Source: Gnetum montanum (Eukaryota; Streptophyta; Gnetopsida; Gnetales; Gnetaceae). Taken from it: DNA of 64,000 bases. The notes beneath the pieces were generated by a model, which was given only the letters and a program-made list of their open reading frames with translations, had not been told where the DNA came from and did no database searches. The translations under genes and the position numbers were made by a program. Positions 36,907 through 47,055 of the stretch are shown here, piece by piece. Position 1 is the first letter of the stretch. Each line of letters opens with the position of its first letter. Where the stretch lies: the NCBI GenBank assembly GCA_015680685.1, contig MNCI01029287.1, positions 184,440-248,439 on the forward strand. Reading direction: 5' to 3'.

Positions 36907-36913
36907 TATAAAA
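36907..36913 (+). promoter_or_regulatory. TATA box of the glutaredoxin gene
   Basis: TATAAAA, 151 bases before the ATG, followed by a CA/AG-rich leader (AACAACAACCCAACCC, then GAAGAAGAAGAAGGAGCAGG) that looks like a plant 5' UTR. Transcription would start near 36940. Confidence 0.6.
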
Positions 36914-37057
36914 GCAACAACCAGTTGAGCCAAAAGAAACAACAACCCAACCCAACCCAGCAGAAGCAGCAGTACTAGTCAAGTAGCAGCGAAAGAGGCC
37001 ACAAGAGAAGAAGAAGAAGGAGCAGGAGCAGCAGCAGCAACAGAAGGAGGCGGGGCC

Positions 37058-37588
37058 ATGGAGATGCAGTTCACAGCGGCGGGAAGCAGATACTGCGACT
37101 ACGGACGTTGGGCAGCGGCGGCAGCGGCAGCGGCGGCTGCTGCGGCTGCGGAGGAAGCAGCAGAGGAGAAGATAGAGAGGCTGGCAAGCGAGAGTGCGGT
37201 GGTAGTGTTCAGTAGTCGGGAATGCTGCATGAGCCACGTTGTGAAGAGGCTCTTCTGCAGCCTGGGGACCAACCCCACCGTGTACGAGCTGGACGATCAC
37301 CCTGATGCCCACGCCATGCGCTTAGCCTTGGCCCGTATTCTTTCATCCACTCATCATCACCACCACCACCACCACCACCATAATCATCATAATCACAGCA
37401 CTAGTAGTGCTGCTGCTGCTGCTGCTGCGGCTGCGTCGTCCCCTTCGGGCAACGGTACAAGTACTACGCCGACGCCGGTGGTGTTCGTAGGGGGCAAGTT
37501 GGTGGGCGGCCTAGAACGCGTTATGACGTGCCACATCAATGGTTCTCTGGTGCCCTTGCTCAAGGACGCCGGCGCTCTCTGGCTCTGA
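37058..37588 (+). CDS. CC-type glutaredoxin (ROXY family)
   Basis: Intronless ORF of 176 aa; the ATG at 37058 lies in a good context (GCCATGG), with a second Met two codons on. The core fold starts near residue 46: VVVFSSRECCMSHVVKRLF with active site CCMS at residues 56-59, then NPTVYELDDHPDA. The C-terminal half has TPVVFVGGKLVGGLERV and ends GSLVPLLKDAGALWL. The terminal ALWL and the preceding leucine-rich LVPLL are the motifs through which ROXY proteins bind TGA bZIP factors, usually in the nucleus. Two features are odd: a 13-Ala tract at residues 19-31 and, between the two halves of the fold, an insertion with ten consecutive His (99-108), more His/Asn, and nine Ala (118-126). Family members are usually 100-150 aa. 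It is probably functional. Confidence 0.93.
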   Translation: MEMQFTAAGSRYCDYGRWAAAAAAAAAAAAAEEAAEEKIERLASESAVVVFSSRECCMSHVVKRLFCSLGTNPTVYELDDHPDAHAMRLALARILSSTHHHHHHHHHHNHHNHSTSSAAAAAAAAASSPSGNGTSTTPTPVVFVGGKLVGGLERVMTCHINGSLVPLLKDAGALWL

Positions 37589-40524
37589 TCTTCTTCATCA
37601 TCTCCCCTCCTCTCCTCTCCACTGTTACGTGCATGCTTGCTTTGCCATTGCCATTGGCATCAGCACTTTCATTTGGTTTTGGCTTAGCTTTGCATGATTT
37701 TGCCCAGCCATATCCACCCACCCACCCACCGTCACCATGCAAAGCCTATGTCCGTTTGTATGCGATGACTGTGCCTGTGCCCAAATTCCAAATTGTTCGT
37801 TGCCTCCCTCTGTAAATTTTGTCTCAGCCTTCTGCCGGGCTTAGGATCGTTCCCTTCCTTGCCAACATAGTAACATGATATCGAAAATCTTCGGGTACTA
37901 TATATCTCAAAGAGGATTCTCTTTTTAACTTCTGCCAAAAAGACGTAGTGGTCTCTACTCGTTTACGAATATTTTATGTTTTAATCATACTTGGTAAAAC
38001 GGAATCGTTGAATCGTTGAATGAGATATGATACATTGTAGTGTAGTTTGATTGACAGTAACACCGATGAACAAAGAGCGAGCCTTTTGATCAAGACAGGG
38101 AGAGCGCCTGGAAACCACAGTGACGTGAACACACTACGACGATGAAATGAAATGCTTGCGTGGCCACCACTTGCAGATGGATGGACCTCATGGAATATCC
38201 CGGAGGGCCTTTTCGTTTTGGCGTAAAAGGCGAAACCTTTTTTAGGTCCTAGTTACACGCGCTATGTTAAGTAATCCTGTTCTTGAATTTCGCATTTCGT
38301 TACCAAATTTCTGGATCTTTACCTTACAATTTTATAATATTACTTATTCTTAAGGACGTTAGCATGCAATGTGGGGTCCTGACAACGAAACGTTAACACC
38401 CATTTTTGGTTCCCTACAATCAAAACCTCTTTACAAAGCCATAATTAGATATTCTCCCGAAGGACGCATACCGTTTCATGAAAAGATATCAACATTGTTC
38501 ATAAAGTACATAGAGAATAGACCTACAATATTTACAAACAAACAGAAATCACCAAAGGAAGAGGTGACATTAAAAAAAAATTCATGTTAAAGCTATAACC
38601 AAAACATCATGATACTTATGTCTTTCAGAACTCAAGTACCATGCTAAGTAGCTAAAACTATTGATATATTTAAGTAATAATAGGATCAATATAAAATATC
38701 TCATACTTTTCTTTCCATCACTTTAGGTGCCTTTTCCATTTAGCAAATCATTTATTTAGAAAGAACTATAACTTTACTGTTATTATTTTGTTAGATTATC
38801 AAATGAAATTTTTAAGTTAAAGCACTACCATTTATCTAATAAAGTCTTAGTAAATAGTGATTTTAGTATATTATAAGTTCAAGCTATGATTGATGCAATG
38901 ATGTGTTAGTTTAGTGGTAAAAGTTTTGGCTTGGAAAACCCAAATCATAGTCTCGATTCCAATGGGCTAAGTTGAGTTGTGTACCAGAAAGATTCCATAA
39001 AAGGAATTTTGAAACTAGTCCAACATATCTAGGGGTGGACGTAAATAAAAATTCAATTTTACTTTCATAATTACACCTTTCCAAGATACAAATAATCTAT
39101 ATACTACGTGAAGTGTTCTTGGAACTTATACATTTAGTCTATTACTATCCACAAATTAATTTACTTTAATATATGTACAACTAATGCATTGAGTAACATT
39201 GTGTATTTTTGGGAACATGGTAGGCAACAAATAAGAATATATTACTTGAATAACTATAAATATGATCTTATTTCTTAAATGAAGTTTGAGTAGGTATAAA
39301 ACAATATATAATGATGCCAAAATATTTTCAAAAATTTAGTAGCATTTTAACATGAATTATTGCAATAGGACAAACTCACAAAAGTTGAAGCACATGCGTT
39401 GCAAGATATGTAAAGGGAATGATAGCATCATGGTAGCCTTAATCCAACCTCATGGGAGAGCTTTTGTTTTTTAATTACATCTTTCATTAGCAACATATTA
39501 ATAATTATATTAATTTTTTATGTATTTCTCATTACTAATTTTTCCTACATTATTTTCATTGTTACTTTTGGGAAAGGGAGAGAGCATGCTCCTAAGCTAG
39601 GAGAAGGGAGGGATGTCAAAGAGAAGTGGAAAGGGGCCAAGGGTAGGGATGTATAACAATGCCTCAAGGATGACTCAAACTAGCAAACGTTTTCATGCAA
39701 ATCCTTGTCAAACAATGAGATAATGACTTGAGCCACCTCTCATTAGCTTCATTGTTATCCTTGGCCACTTCAACACTAATTAAGCAATTTCATTTGATAG
39801 TTGCATGCCCAAATCATCTAATGTGATTTTCCTTTATTACACCTACTATTATCACTCTCAAACATTTTCTAATACATTTATTACTAATTCTAAGTCTATT
39901 GTCTCATCTAACTTCTATATTAATATTATATTTTCTATACTTTGATCTTTAGAATGCAAGACTCTACATCATACAAAACACTACATCTAATTAATACATC
40001 ACTTAGAGCAACAATGCTTATCCCACCAAATTGATCTTGGGAGGATTAGTGGATGAGTGAACACGCTACATCTAATCATTGCCCTATAATTTTTTACTTC
40101 TATTTATCTTGTAGCCCATTGTGAGGTTGTCTCCATTTTTATAGTGCTATTGTTCTCTTGATTTGCATGTAAACTTGATATTGATTGATAAAATAGATAA
40201 TGATATTTCACCTTCCTTTCCTTGCTACTTTTATTAGACTTGTAACTTATGTATTTGATTTTACTTTATTAACTGTAAACATTTATTTAATAGGTAAAAC
40301 ATAATTTTATTAAGAAAAATAATTTGAAGTATAACCAAATTATCTTGGGAGAGATCACCTAATAGACATGCTACAAGTTTCATTTTATACACATCCAAAA
40401 ACATTAGAAAATAAAATAATTATCACAATATTCCAATCCATTCCTAATCAATTCTACCAAATCAACCACAAGCCTCTAATATGAGTTATACTTTAATGAT
40501 CAATTATTAAAAGAAATTTCCTAG
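37589..40524. other. Intergenic region
   Basis: The first 300 bases or so are likely glutaredoxin 3' UTR and flank (CCACCCACCCACC run near 37717-37730). The rest is AT-rich, with no gene, and holds the SINE-like sequence at 38895-39030. A stretch near 40018-40075 (GGATTAGTGGATGAGTGAA) resembles the repeat in ELM1 intron 7 near 28485 and 28575, so a shared dispersed repeat is likely. Confidence 0.5.
38895..39030 (+). repeat. tRNA-derived SINE-like sequence
   Basis: A box TAGTTTAGTGGT (38907-38918) and B box GTCTCGATTCC (38950-38960) are both close to consensus and 31 bases apart. The anticodon-arm region does not pair as in a working tRNA, so a SINE head is the better call. The 3' end is not defined. 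Confidence 0.55.
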
Positions 40525-41991
40525 TGAAACACCACCAAATCTAGACTATGGCATCTCAGCCACAAATTTTTCTAAGTTTTGAGACTATGCTCTCCATTGC
40601 CCCAGTGTGTAGTTAGCCTCTCGTGGAGAGCATAGTCAACATGAAGGCCAATTCTGCAAATTTTTCTAAGTGTTGGGATTATGCTCTCTATTGCCCCAAA
40701 GTGTAGTCAGCAAAAGGACAGGTTTTCACAAGTTTCGACAAGTCCTGAGACTACGCTCTTCTCTAGATGGGAGTGTAGTCAACCTCCAGTGGGGAGCGTA
40801 GTTAGCATATGGCCATTTTTTGCATCTTCTTGTTCTAAGTGTGGGACTACGCTCTCCCCTAGTCTAGAGCGTAGTCAGCAAGAACAGCCTCCAACGGCCT
40901 CCATAGCACAGCAACATCACATAGTTCAGCTCCAACTCACCTTTGGAAAGCGTAGTTAACAAAATGCTTCTTTTTTGTATCTCCTTTTTGCCCCAAAATT
41001 GTAAGTATGCTTGACCCCACATGAGAGCGTGGAGAGCATAGTTCTGTAGAGCGTAGTCTATGGCTTTCATTTTTGCAGATTGTAGGTACCTTGCAGTCCC
41101 TTCAGCACATACATGCAGTTGGTAGCATAGTCACGGTCTCACAATCTTATAGAGTCCAGCAGAGCATAGTAAAGCACAACACCACCAGCCTAGTGGAGAG
41201 CATAGTTAGGTGAGAGTGTAGTCCCAATCATCCCCTCTACCATGTGGCAACCATCCCTCATTTCTTGCTAACCCTAGGCCTATACATACTGGCACCCTTA
41301 AAGTTTTCAGGGTTGGCAAATTAACAAATCAAAGACTTGGCAAACCTAAGGAGCACTTGAGAGAGAACCAAAGGCATATTGGTTAAGTTGCAAACCACCA
41401 CAGTCCACCAGAACACCATAGCCAACAATACACCATGGTGGCCAACCCAGTAGACATAGACACCTTAGTAGAGCATCAGTCTTCATAGCCAGACACCTCT
41501 GAGACTGTGACTACGATGTCCACTAAGCCTGTTATACACTATGTACCTTCTAACCCCTTTTGGTGTTAACTATGCACAACCCCATTTGGGATGGTGTTCT
41601 GCTTCTCTCTCTCTCTCTTTCTTTGCATTTTTTGCAATTTACTTACCTTTTTTGTTATTTTACCTCATAGCTATGCCTAAAACTACATTTGAGTGGCAGT
41701 CTACGTGTGTTGACATTGTCCACTTCACCGAAACTCTTGACTCTGCTCGACCCCACTAACACTGCTGACACCGTCAGTATTGTAAACATTGCCTACACAC
41801 TTAACACCATTTTACATCAGCATTGTGGCTAACCATGGTACATCCTCGTTGCATCCAATAAGTCCCTATTTGATTAGCTAGATCATCCAAGGCATCCCAT
41901 CTCGGCCTTTAGCAGGCCTTGGCGTAGATTCAAGGTTAGGCTATGTGCCCGTGGACCTCGATGTTCTAGTCGTCGATGTTTTCAGTCGCCA
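40525..41991 (+). repeat. 5' LTR of the Tat-like element
   Basis: Starts TGAAACACCACCAAATCTAG; homology with the 3' LTR runs to about 41991, where the exact end is unclear. It is built around repeats of the palindromic pair GACTACGCTCTCC and GGAGAGCGTAGTC. Forward copies include 40625-40637, 40769-40780, 40791-40803, 40865-40876, 41031-41044, 41047-41058, 41195-41207 and 41212-41223; reverse copies 40583-40595, 40677-40688, 40749-40759 and 40845-40857. The TATA position (41281) is mutated to TATACATA. A CT run lies near 41602-41618. Confidence 0.75.
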
Positions 41992-42696
41992 TAGTTTCTA
42001 GCGTTAGAAGAAGAGCCAAACTAATTTCTTTTTTAGACTTTGTTGTGGTTGCCTTGCATGCTCTCTGTAGCACAGTTGCTGGCTTCCAGCCAATGTAGAC
42101 CGTAACACCCTTGTGGACCTGTTGCGTGTGCAACAGTAGTTGGATCTCAAGCTAGCGCAAGCATTGTCTACCACCTAGTTGGTGTAGATTGGATCCCATA
42201 GTCAATTCCTTGGGAATCCCATGTAGCAACCCAAATCACACATATCCACTATCTACCAAATTCTTGATGCTTTCAGTTAGAGTGTAGTCATCTCTAATGT
42301 AGAGAGCATCATTAGCTTTTTAGTGTAGAGAGCATAGTTAGTCAACTCCAGCGTAGAAAGCGTAGTCAGCTCTATGGCGTAGAGAGCGTAGTCAACATAG
42401 TAAGTGGTGTTAGCAGTATTTTTCCATTAGCAACCCTTGTAGTCCCCTCTTGCAACTTAATCTGCATCCATGAACCCAAAATAGCCTTCAACATTAGTCC
42501 CAAGTACACTCACCGTCTTGCCCATCCAATAAGAGACCAGGATTGACAACCCTAAGAATTCTGTAATGGCAGAGCCATGGTAATCCGTTAGGCTGTGTGG
42601 TCAAGACCTAGAGTACATTGTGCTAAGCAACAAGCAATACAAATTTATTTGTGCAAAGATTCAAGCAGGGCTACCTATAGACTGCTTAGACTTAGA

Positions 42697-42731
<35 letters not shown>

Positions 42732-43000
42732 AACTATGAACTGATCCATCAGAATGGATGGGAGTATATCCCCTCCTCAATCGATATCATCTTACTCATA
42801 GAGCCCTACCATTGGATGTTAGCCTAGCTCATTTGAGTAGGTGAGCATGACATGGGAACAGACTATGAAAATCCCCTACAAGAAGAAGAGGATGAGTTTG
42901 AAGCTTACTCCAACCATGAGAGCTCTTTCCACATTGTCTTCCAATAAGTGATCCCTAGTTTAGCTCTTTCGCAGTCTCATTCACCCATTCTCCTTGAGAT
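41992..43000 (+). other. Leader between 5' LTR and gag
   Basis: No primer-binding site could be fixed. Four more copies of the LTR motif (GAGAGCGTAGTC and variants) lie at 42281-42393, so the motif spills past the apparent LTR end. A run of about 29 A lies at 42701-42729. No ORF is supported. Confidence 0.5.
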
Positions 43001-44860
43001 AGCATAGCACTAGCGTCACCTTCTAGGTCAATGCCTATGATAGCGACACATCAAACATAATAAGCACATTATGATGCAATAGCCCCCTTTAGCTCGCCCT
43101 TCATGGCATCATTGCCACCCATTCAACCACTGCTACTCATAGCAATTGCATTAGGTCAACCATATGTCCATGCATGGCTTGTCTCTAGGCCCCACGTAGC
43201 TTAGGCACCCTACATATTACCTATTTTGTCAATGCCCCTAGTGTCGGCCTAACCCATGTATGTGTTGCTTGTCCCGATCACCGTTCCTACAACACGAACC
43301 ATGCATCCAGTGCATTCTATGATTCCACAACCCACAACTAGGCCATGGACCACACATCCAGTTCAACAGCAAATCATGCAACTAGCACAGCTAGCTAGAA
43401 TGTCTTAAAACTTAGACCAGGTGTTCTAGATGATCCAAAGCCTAATAGAAGAGGTGAAGTGACTCAAAGCCACCTCATCCAAAACTATTAAAGTGGTGGA
43501 CTTCTACTAGGATGACCCTATAAGTCTCACAGTCCCTCTAACTCTTCCAGCTGGGGTCCCATTGGCTTATTTCACCAAATAAAATGGTGAGGAGGACCCC
43601 AATGCACCTTTGGTCACATTTAGGTTAGAGTGTTTGCTATTACAAGCATGGTTTCATGCCATCATATGTGTGTTTGCCACATCACTCACTGGCAAAGTGT
43701 TAGATTGGTTTCGTGCATTGCCTAGAAGCTCTATGTCCTCTTTGGAGGACATTCTAAGAAAATTTGTAATGCTTTTTACATACAACTTGAAGCCAAAAAT
43801 AACTTTGGATCAACTGATGAAAATTAAGCAAGGTCATCTAGAGCCCGTGTAAAAGTTCATTTAGCATTGGAGTGCCTTGTTAAACAAAATATGAGAGCCG
43901 ATAGTCAAAAGACACCTCTTGGCTATCTTTAAGGGTGCAGTCAATGACTTCATAAAGTCAAAACTGTATTACTTAGGCTCATAGTCTCTAAGCCAAGCCT
44001 TCACCCAAACTAAGGGCATACATGATGCGGTAGAAGCCAGTAAGGATCCAACCTATGTGGTCTACAAAAACTAGCATGCAAAGAGAGACAAGGATAAGGG
44101 AAAGTAGAATGAAACGGTGGCAATTGTGTCCAAAGGGGCTATAGCAACCAACTCGAGACCAACAGCTAGGCAGCCCAAAGCCCTAGCTAACAACAAAGCA
44201 ACTGACCCCAACACAAAGGCAACTAACCATACTACATCCTCAGTGGCCATAATGCAAGCTATTCTAAGGCCTAACTTTGAGTGCAAGGATTGCTCTAAGT
44301 ACACCTCATTGCTGTTAAAACCTTTAGAGTTGCTAGATCAATTGTCAAAAGCTATATGCATCTAGTATAAGCAAATGTCTGAGGATGCTCGCAAGAAACA
44401 TAATAGGTATTGCAAGCTACTAAGAAATCTTGCATCAACGGCACCGAATGAGCCCCTGGTCCCAAGGCATTTTAGGCTGGATTAATTTTGCCACTACCAC
44501 TAGTTGCCTGGCCATAAAACTAATTTTTGCATAGCCTTGCAAGGTGATCTGCAAAGGATGATTGAAAAAGATGAGTTGGTACTTGACATTACTAACCCAG
44601 TTAAGCTTCAAAACTAATCCATGAGGCTATACAACGATCCTCTAAATGCAGATGATGCCAACTATGTCATAAACATTATTAGTGTTGATGACGAACTAGA
44701 ATTGGTGCAGCGGCCATCCATGGTCTGTGTGCCCTCTGGTAGCGCAAGAGTTCCCTCGACCCCCATGAGTTCGAGACCTCCTTTCATCGTTAGAGTGCCA
44801 TCTCAAGCACCTACAACACCATTCATAGTTAGGATTCCCTCGTAAGTTGCATTAGTAATA
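43001..44860 (+). pseudogene. Tat-like gag (decayed)
   Basis: The capsid (Retrotrans_gag) core is at 43610-43930 with LLLQAWFHAIICVFATSLTG, KVLDWFRALP and KFVMLFTYNLKP. The sequence continues past in-frame TAA (43850) and TAG (43862) where Gln is expected. A zinc-binding stretch at 44489-44530 reads Cys-x2-Tyr-His-x4-His-x4-Cys (CHYH, stop at the next codon, then LPGHKTNFC), close to the CxYHxxxGH form of Tat gag proteins. A region rich in Lys, Ala and Thr lies between (44130-44250). The N-terminus is not defined. Confidence 0.7.
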
Positions 44861-45398
44861 ACAATTTAGCCATCCTTCATCATTTGAATGCTACAATATG
44901 CTAGCCCCTCACTCGCCTGAAACCCAGTAGTGGCCAATGCATTGGTTCCTTCCTTTACAAGGGGCAACCTCACTAGCAACATTGGTAGGCCCTCAAGGTG
45001 GTAACATAGGAGAACCAATGAGCATCTTGTAGACAAGATGATTAGGCGACATCAAGATTGAAGAGTGCTAGGTCTGCCAAAACTAATCCCCATATCTACA
45101 GTCCCCATGGCCAAGGCAACTGAAGAGGCTCCAACGAGCAAACAGTCAGGAAGCACTGAGGCCCTTAAGCAAACTAGGTAAACAAAGCCCAAGTCGCCTC
45201 CACAAGAGATCCGTCTCTTAGGCCATAGGAAAGTAGTTAAGACCAACAAAAATGAAACTAATAACAAAGACTTCGTGGATGCATTTGCCCAAGTTAAGCA
45301 AGTGCTCAAATAGAAGAACACAACATTAAGCCTATATGACTTGGTCATGACCTCATTTGCCCACTATGAAGTACTGGTGCAGATGTTGACCTCCATTC

Positions 45399-46179
45399 TT
45401 GTCATGGAGGACATCCTTGCAAATGAGACCTCCATCCAATGTAGTGATGTTGCTACCTACATCACAAGAATCAAGTTCCATGTCCCTAGCATTTCATGAT
45501 AAGGCAATTAAGGTAAATCGTGAGTGGGGTGAGGTCATAACAATTCCTATGTTCATTACCATACGTGTTGGGCAATGCAAGATTTGTAGAGTGCACATTG
45601 ATGATGGAGCAGTAATAAATATTAGACCATACATTGTTGTGGATAAGTTAGGCCTAGTGGATCAAATTAGATCAATGAAAACCATGTGTCTAAAATCCTT
45701 CAATGGTCATTAGGGGCACTGTCACAATAGCCTTTGTAGTAGGGGAGTAATTCCCCACCACTGCTAAATTCATTATCGTAGAGGAAATGTTGGGCTTTAA
45801 CTTAATATTGGGTAGACCTTGGCTAGCCTAATTACGAGCCATATCCTCTCCAATTCATCAAGAAATTCACCTCCCATACAAAGGTGGCGAAGTTATCATC
45901 CATGGTGATAACAATGCTCATTTGGTCATCAACAACATAGATAAGGAGAAAGGGTTAGAAGTTGAATTTCCTGATGATGCGCCTATGATAGATGATGAGG
46001 TGCATGAGCCAAACACACCCAAAAAGATGGAAGAAGCTGGTGACCTCTTGAAAGATGTCCTTTGTGTAGAATTGCACTTTAACGTAGCAAGCGAGGGTCA
46101 AGGAGACTACCAGATAGTGCAATCTAGGTCCTACATGCCTCATAATCCACATTGGGTTAGGAAACAACTGTACAACTAA
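45399..46179 (+). pseudogene. Tat-like protease region
   Basis: Retroviral-type aspartic protease: VHIDDGAVINI with the catalytic Asp at 45600-45602 (DDG in place of the usual DSG or DTG), then LGFNLILGRPWL near 45792-45827, the hydrophobic second half typical of gypsy proteases. Acidic tail sequence continues to the TAA at 46177-46179. Right after it is a possible splice donor (AAG/GTATCC, GT at 46181). Confidence 0.7.
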
Positions 46180-46469
46180 GGTATCCCCTTAGTCCAAAAT
46201 GCACTAGGTGCCTACCCGCTATTCACTTTTTTGCACTTTGTATTCTACTTGTCACTCATGTCACATATGTTTTACTTAGATTAGCATTATTTTCTGCTCA
46301 CTGTTGCTTATGTTAGCATGCATCATTTTGCTTTGTTTACGTATTCATCTACTTTGTTTACATATTTTCTTGGTTAGTTTACATTCTCGTAGTTATTAGG
46401 TTAATGCATGAAAAATATCAAAGTGCATAGAAATCATAAATGCAAAAATCACCACAGAAAAAAAGAGAT

Positions 46470-46880
46470 AGCAACACATGGCCCAAAATGACCTTAAACT
46501 AGTGATATGTGACCTAGAATGGCCTGAAACTAGTGATATGTAGCTTGTAATGGCCTTAAACTATCGCTTTTAATTCCATCACAAATGGCCCAAAGTGGCC
46601 TTAAACTAACAAAATGTGGCCTGAAATGACCTTAAGCTATCACCATGGCTCAAAATGCCCTTAAACTAGCAATACACATCTAGGAATGTTGTTAATCCCC
46701 TTGTTGAGGCTTGGAGTGGCCTTAAACTATCGCTGCAGCTCGGAATGGAAAAAAAATAGCATCAGCCCCCCTGCTATGGCCTTAAATTGGCATGGGATTT
46801 TTCAAGGCTTTAAAATAAAAATAGACTCACTATGGCCTACAATGGCCTAGTATCGTTATGGCTCATAATGGCCCAGACTC
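46470..46880. repeat. Tandem repeat, CCTTAAACTA core
   Basis: Roughly ten imperfect units of 30-45 bases, each with a core like TGGCCTTAAACTAG preceded by AAATG or AATGG. Related cores recur after integrase at 56300-56620. Confidence 0.65.
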
Positions 46881-47055
46881 GCATACTCCTAACAAATTCA
46901 ATAAAATTTTCATATAGAGATAAAACATTCACACATTACACTTTGCAAATAATCATCTATAGCAAATGTAATATGAATAGAAATACATAGCATGAATAGC
47001 ATCAAATGGCAAAAACATAGCAAAAAAGCCTAGTGGGTGGTACATCTGGTCATGC

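Noticed and set aside
36851-37312. Minus-strand frame opposite the glutaredoxin
   Set aside because: Poly-Ser/Cys/Arg content comes from the complement of the Ala-coding repeats; the plus strand holds the real gene.
38907-38960. tRNA gene
   Set aside because: A and B boxes are present, but acceptor and anticodon stems do not pair, so a SINE head is more likely.
40560-41230. CRISPR-like array from evenly repeated 13-mers
   Set aside because: Spacing is irregular, repeats alternate in orientation and vary, and the host is a plant; it is LTR sequence.
44071-44304. Minus-strand frame opposite Tat gag
   Set aside because: The plus strand is gag in a continuous frame; the minus reading is hydrophobic shadow sequence.
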